Positions 6,402 through 9,276 of a stretch of 9,276 nt of DNA are shown here, piece after piece. Source of the DNA: Actinomycetes bacterium (GTDB lineage Bacteria; Actinomycetota; Actinomycetes; Propionibacteriales; Propionibacteriaceae); contig JAEXCA010000077.1 of NCBI GenBank assembly GCA_023393755.1, forward strand, positions 1 through 9,276. Direction: 5' to 3'. A program made the translations under genes and the position numbers. The notes below the pieces were generated by a model that saw nothing but the letters and a program-made list of their open reading frames with translations, was not told the origin of the DNA and ran no database searches. Each line of letters starts with the position of its first letter. Position 1 is the stretch's first letter.

Positions 6402-7055
6402 ATGCAGGACACCAAGGGATTCATCGCCGCACGAGTGGCCAAGGAGCTCCGCGACGGCGACGTCGTCAACCTCGGGATCGGGCTGCCGACGCTGGTACCG
6501 CTCTACCTCCCCGAAGGGGTTGATCTGGTCCTGCAGTCGGAGAACGGGATCATCGACACCGCCCCGACCCCGACCCCGGAGCGGGCCGAGCCGTTGCACG
6601 TGACCGATGCCGGAGGGCAGCCGGCGATGGTGGCACCGACCGGTGCCTACATCGACTCCAGCCTCAGCTTCGGCCTGATCCGCGGCGGACACGTCGACTG
6701 CACCATCCTGGGTGCCCTCGAGGTGGACGCCGAGGGCAACCTCGCCAACTGGATCATCCCGGGCAAGAAGGTGCCCGGCATGGGCGGCGCGATGGACCTG
6801 GTGGTCGGCGCCAAGCGGGTGATCGTGGCGATGGAGCACACCGCCCGTGGAACCAAGAAGATCCTGGAGAAATGCCGGCTGCCGCTGACCGCGGTCAGCT
6901 GCGTCACCGACATCATCACCGAGATGGGCGTGATCAAGGTGACCGACCAGGGCCTGGTGCTCACCGAGTACAACCCCGAGTTCAGCCTGGAGGAGATTCA
7001 GGCGGCCACCGAGGCCCAGCTGATCATCGCCGACGAGCTGCGAGCCATGGCCTGA
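6402..7055 (+). CDS. atoA: 3-Oxoacid/acetate CoA-transferase, subunit B
   Basis: This beta subunit carries the catalytic glutamate of the family I CoA-transferase, which forms a covalent glutamyl-CoA thioester. The 217-residue protein has VNLGIGLPT (22-30), the active-site motif SENG with Glu47, LIRGGHVDCTILGALEVD, and KVPGMGGAMDLV (123-134), all as in E. coli AtoA. The ATG at 6402 lies three bases after the A-subunit stop; AGGAGGG at 6388-6394 sits inside the end of atoD, implying translational coupling and matched subunit amounts. It is the last gene of the operon and ends only six bases from the 3' end of convergent pgl. Identity is secure; the choice between acetate (Ato) and succinyl (Sco) type is open. 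Confidence 0.92.
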   Translation: MQDTKGFIAARVAKELRDGDVVNLGIGLPTLVPLYLPEGVDLVLQSENGIIDTAPTPTPERAEPLHVTDAGGQPAMVAPTGAYIDSSLSFGLIRGGHVDCTILGALEVDAEGNLANWIIPGKKVPGMGGAMDLVVGAKRVIVAMEHTARGTKKILEKCRLPLTAVSCVTDIITEMGVIKVTDQGLVLTEYNPEFSLEEIQAATEAQLIIADELRAMA

Positions 7056-7065
7056 GCGGGCTCAG
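7052..7065. terminator. Inverted repeat spanning both stop codons of convergent atoA and pgl
   Basis: CTGAGC (7052-7057) and GCTCAG (7060-7065) are perfect inverted repeats around GG. The atoA TGA (7053-7055) lies in the left arm and the complement of the pgl TGA (7062-7064) in the right arm. With a four-base loop it makes a five-base-pair hairpin in either transcript. It is the only structure available in the six-base gap between the genes, so it is a candidate bidirectional terminator. There is no U-tract on either side, so this is uncertain. Confidence 0.35.
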
Positions 7066-7799
7066 ACCGAACACTCGAAGTACGGCAACTCGCTCGCCGC
7101 GGCCTGGTCGACCAGCCAGAAGGTCGCCTCCTCGCCATGGACCCACGCGGCGGGCAGCGAGAGGTCGCCCGCCAGCGCGCGGCGCAGCGAGGCGGCCTTC
7201 TCCCGCCCGCTGACCAGGAACCACACCTGCCCGGCCCGGCTCAGTGCCGGCACGGTGAGGCTGATCTGCTCGCTCGGCGGCCTGGGGGAGTCGCTCACCC
7301 CGATCACGGTCTGCGTGGTGGGCTCGCTGGAGGGATGGTCGGGGAACAGCGCGGCCACGTGCCCGTCCTCGCCCATCCCCAGCAGCACCAGGTCGAACCG
7401 GGTGTCGCCGAGTTCCTTGGCGTAGGTGGCGGCGCCGGCGGAGGCGTCGATCACGCCGTCCGCGGCCGGCATCGGATGGGTGCGCGAGGGCGCCAGCGGG
7501 AAGCGTCCGGCCAGCGTGGCAAGGGTCGGGCCGGCGTTGCGCGCCGGATCGTCGGTGGGCAGGAAGCGCTCGTCCCCCCACCACAGCTCCAGACGGGCCG
7601 GATCGAGCTCGGAACCCCCCACCAGTTCGGCCAGCCGGGCGTAGATCCGCTGCGCGATCCGGCCACCGGTCAGGCAGAGCTGGGCGACCCGGTCGTCGGC
7701 CTGGAAGCCGATCAGTGCCCGCAGCAGGCGGGCGGCGGCCTGTCGGGCCAGGTCGTCGGCGTCCTGGTAGCGCACCACCGCGGACGTGGGCCGGCTCAT
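7062..7799 (-). CDS. pgl: 6-Phosphogluconolactonase
   Basis: Pgl (DevB type) hydrolyses 6-phosphogluconolactone to 6-phosphogluconate in the oxidative pentose phosphate pathway in the cytoplasm. The 245-residue protein has the family features LTGGR (43-47), WWGDERFLP (73-81) followed by DPARN, and LVLLGMGEDGHVAALFP, plus the actinobacterial C-terminal WLVDQAAASEL. Its ATG (7799-7797) overlaps the opcA TGA by one base (TGATG), showing it is the last gene of a zwf-opcA-pgl operon with translational coupling. It converges on atoA with a six-base gap. Identity is secure. Confidence 0.93.
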   Translation of the reverse strand: MSRPTSAVVRYQDADDLARQAAARLLRALIGFQADDRVAQLCLTGGRIAQRIYARLAELVGGSELDPARLELWWGDERFLPTDDPARNAGPTLATLAGRFPLAPSRTHPMPAADGVIDASAGAATYAKELGDTRFDLVLLGMGEDGHVAALFPDHPSSEPTTQTVIGVSDSPRPPSEQISLTVPALSRAGQVWFLVSGREKAASLRRALAGDLSLPAAWVHGEEATFWLVDQAAASELPYFECSV

Positions 7800-8725
7800 C
7801 AGCGGGCACCTTCGTGGTCGGGGCTGGCATCCCAGCGGGCGGCGAGCGTACTCATCGCAGCACTGTAGGCCGCGTCGTCCTCCAGCCGCCGGAGTTCCTC
7901 GGTGATCAGCGCGTTGAGGTCGCGGCGCGGCAGCGCCACCAGCCGGCCGGGCACGTCGGGTGCGCTGAAGGTAGCCATCGAACCATCCGTGCGGGTCAGC
8001 CGGATCTCGCCGGCGTCGGTGGTCAGTTCCACCCCCATGATGCCGTAGTCACCGCGCACATCGCGCAGTTCCGCCTCGATTCCCAGCCGGCTCTCCAGCC
8101 AGGCCGCCAGCAGCAGGCCGGCGGCGTTGCCCGGGGTGGCCTGGACCGCGGCCCGGCGGATCGGCGAGGGGTACTGTTCGACGGCGGCGGCCAGCAGGCC
8201 GCGCCACCGGGTGAGCCGGGTCCAGACCAGGTCGATGTCGCCGGGGACGCAGTTGTGCGCCCGTTCGAGCAGCATCGGGACGGGATCCGCCGCGCCCATG
8301 GCGTCGGTGATCCGGCGCTGGGCCAGCCGCCCGATCGGATCCTCCCCGGGGACGACCGGGGCCGCCCCGGGCCACCAGGCCACCACCGGGGAATCCGGCA
8401 GCAGCAGCGGGAGCACGGCCGAATCCCGGTGCCGGGTGAGCTCGCCCCGGAAGGTCAACTCGACGATGTCGCCGGGCACCTCCCCGCCGACCCGCAGCCG
8501 GGCGTCCAGCCGGGTCGGCCCCTCGTCCTCGCGGAGCACCAGGATGCGCGAGGGGTGTTCCCGGCCGGCGTCGATCGAGGCGGCGATCACCTCCTCGGTG
8601 TCGCACTGCTGCGCCACCACGATCATGGTGAAGACCAGGCCGGTCGGTACGCCCACCCGGCCGCGGGTGGCGAGGATCCGCTGGCCGATCCGGCTGGCGT
8701 TGGTGTTCTCCAGGTCGATGATCAC
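7799..8725 (-). CDS. opcA: Glucose-6-phosphate dehydrogenase assembly protein OpcA
   Basis: OpcA is an accessory protein that promotes assembly and activity of glucose-6-phosphate dehydrogenase (Zwf); it was first described in cyanobacteria and is conserved in actinobacteria. This 308-residue protein shows the actinobacterial features: N-terminal MIIDLENT, VVAWWPG in the middle, DPIGRLAQRRITDA, and a C-terminal sugar-phosphate-type domain. The start is a GTG (8725-8723) with GAGGAG just upstream, partly overlapping the zwf stop codon, ten bases from it. The next gene, pgl, overlaps its stop by one base. No enzymatic motif is expected. The identification rests on these motifs and on the zwf-opcA-pgl order. 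Confidence 0.93.
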   Translation of the reverse strand: MIIDLENTNASRIGQRILATRGRVGVPTGLVFTMIVVAQQCDTEEVIAASIDAGREHPSRILVLREDEGPTRLDARLRVGGEVPGDIVELTFRGELTRHRDSAVLPLLLPDSPVVAWWPGAAPVVPGEDPIGRLAQRRITDAMGAADPVPMLLERAHNCVPGDIDLVWTRLTRWRGLLAAAVEQYPSPIRRAAVQATPGNAAGLLLAAWLESRLGIEAELRDVRGDYGIMGVELTTDAGEIRLTRTDGSMATFSAPDVPGRLVALPRRDLNALITEELRRLEDDAAYSAAMSTLAARWDASPDHEGAR

Positions 8726-8735
8726 CCGACGCTCC

Positions 8736-9276
8736 TCACGGTCGCCGCCAGGTCCGGCCGTCGCGGGTCAGCATCTCGCGGCCGCAGGCAGGCCCCCAGG
8801 AGCCCGCCGGGTAGCCCTGCAGCGGCTCGTCCGCGGTGGCCCAGTACTCCAGTACGGGGTCGAGAATCCGCCATGAAGCCTCCACCTCGTCGTGCTGCGG
8901 GAACAGCGGCGGGTCGCCCAGCAGGACGTCCAGGATCAACCGTTCGTAGGCCTCCGGGCTGGATTCGGCGAAGGAGTTGCCGTAGGCGAAGTCCATCGTC
9001 ACGTCCCGCACCTCCATCTGGGTGGCCGGCACCTTCGCGCCGAACCGCAGCATGATGCCCTCGTCCGGCTGGATCCGCATCCCCAGCGCGTTCGACCCCA
9101 GGTTGGTGACGTCCGGGCCCTGGAACGGCAGGTGCGGCGCCGGACGCAGCACCAGCGCGACCTCGGTGACCCGCCGGGGCATCCGCTTGGCCGAGCGCAG
9201 GTAGAAGGGGACGCCGGCCATCGGCGGTTGTCCACCCCGACCCTGATCGCGGCATAGGTCTCGGTGGTGGAGTCGG
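8736..9276 (-). CDS. zwf: Glucose-6-phosphate dehydrogenase, C-terminal part, frame broken
   Basis: Zwf catalyses the first, NADP-reducing step of the oxidative pentose phosphate pathway. Only the C-terminal part (about 180 residues) is in the window; the gene continues past the end. From 9274 the frame reads DSTTETYAAIRVGVDNRRW, as the family does, but the continuation AGVPFYLRSAKR is in another frame: one G appears missing near 9218 (TGGCC where TGGGCC is expected). From there to the TGA at 8738-8736 the sequence is intact and typical, with LGSNALGMRIQPDEG, AYGNSF, EAYERLILDVLLGD and the C-terminal GREMLTRDGRTWRRP. The usual RTGKRL is RSAKRM here; the lysine is kept. An error in a short G run is likely, because flanking codons show no decay, but a true frameshift cannot be excluded. 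Confidence 0.85.
   Translation of the reverse strand, partial: RLHHRDLCRDQGRGGQPPMAGVPFYLRSAKRMPRRVTEVALVLRPAPHLPFQGPDVTNLGSNALGMRIQPDEGIMLRFGAKVPATQMEVRDVTMDFAYGNSFAESSPEAYERLILDVLLGDPPLFPQHDEVEASWRILDPVLEYWATADEPLQGYPAGSWGPACGREMLTRDGRTWRRP

Noticed and set aside
5589..6839. 416-codon open frame on the - strand opposite the CoA-transferase genes
   Set aside because: Same strand-shadow effect; the product is low-complexity and the + strand encodes well-conserved AtoD and AtoA.
7715..9055. 446-codon open frame on the + strand opposite opcA and zwf
   Set aside because: Shadow frame rich in Arg, Pro and Gly. The - strand carries OpcA and Zwf motifs in good operon spacing.

Overview
The window is high-GC actinobacterial DNA. 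RbpA and OpcA are found only in actinobacteria, real genes have strongly G/C-ending codons, GTG starts are common, and at least one gene looks leaderless. A Propionibacteriales-like host is possible, but the sequence does not settle the family.

Layout. Positions 1-33 are a G/C-only tract. Next come secG (90-368) and rbpA (411-767) on the + strand, the end of the usual actinobacterial gap-pgk-tpiA-secG block. From the other side, on the - strand, come zwf (truncated by the window end), opcA and pgl, the usual end of the tkt-tal-zwf-opcA-pgl pentose-phosphate block. In many actinobacteria these two blocks converge closely. Here a + strand block of about 6.3 kb lies between them: a PucR-type regulator (781-1914), a roughly 375-base AT-richer regulatory and leader region (1915-2289), then a five-gene operon (2290-7055).

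The operon encodes a self-contained route for (R)-3-hydroxybutyrate and acetoacetate: a short-chain 3-hydroxybutyrate dehydrogenase, a GntP-family permease, an acetyl-CoA acetyltransferase (thiolase), and the A and B subunits of a family I 3-oxoacid CoA-transferase. The inferred flow is uptake of 3-hydroxybutyrate, oxidation to acetoacetate, CoA transfer to give acetoacetyl-CoA, and thiolysis to two acetyl-CoA. The PucR-type protein just upstream is the natural candidate regulator. A perfect inverted repeat (ATATGG-N5-CCATAT) beside a TAGGGT -10 element is a candidate operator.

Things to check. The zwf reading frame is broken by an apparent missing G near 9218, either a sequencing error or a real mutation. 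The dehydrogenase has Met where the classical SDR catalytic Asn sits. The atoA and pgl stop codons lie in the two arms of one perfect inverted repeat. I see no mobile element, CRISPR array, tRNA or rRNA, and no convincing wholly new system. The most interesting aspects are the position of the ketone-body operon within the central-carbon locus and its probable control by a PucR protein.
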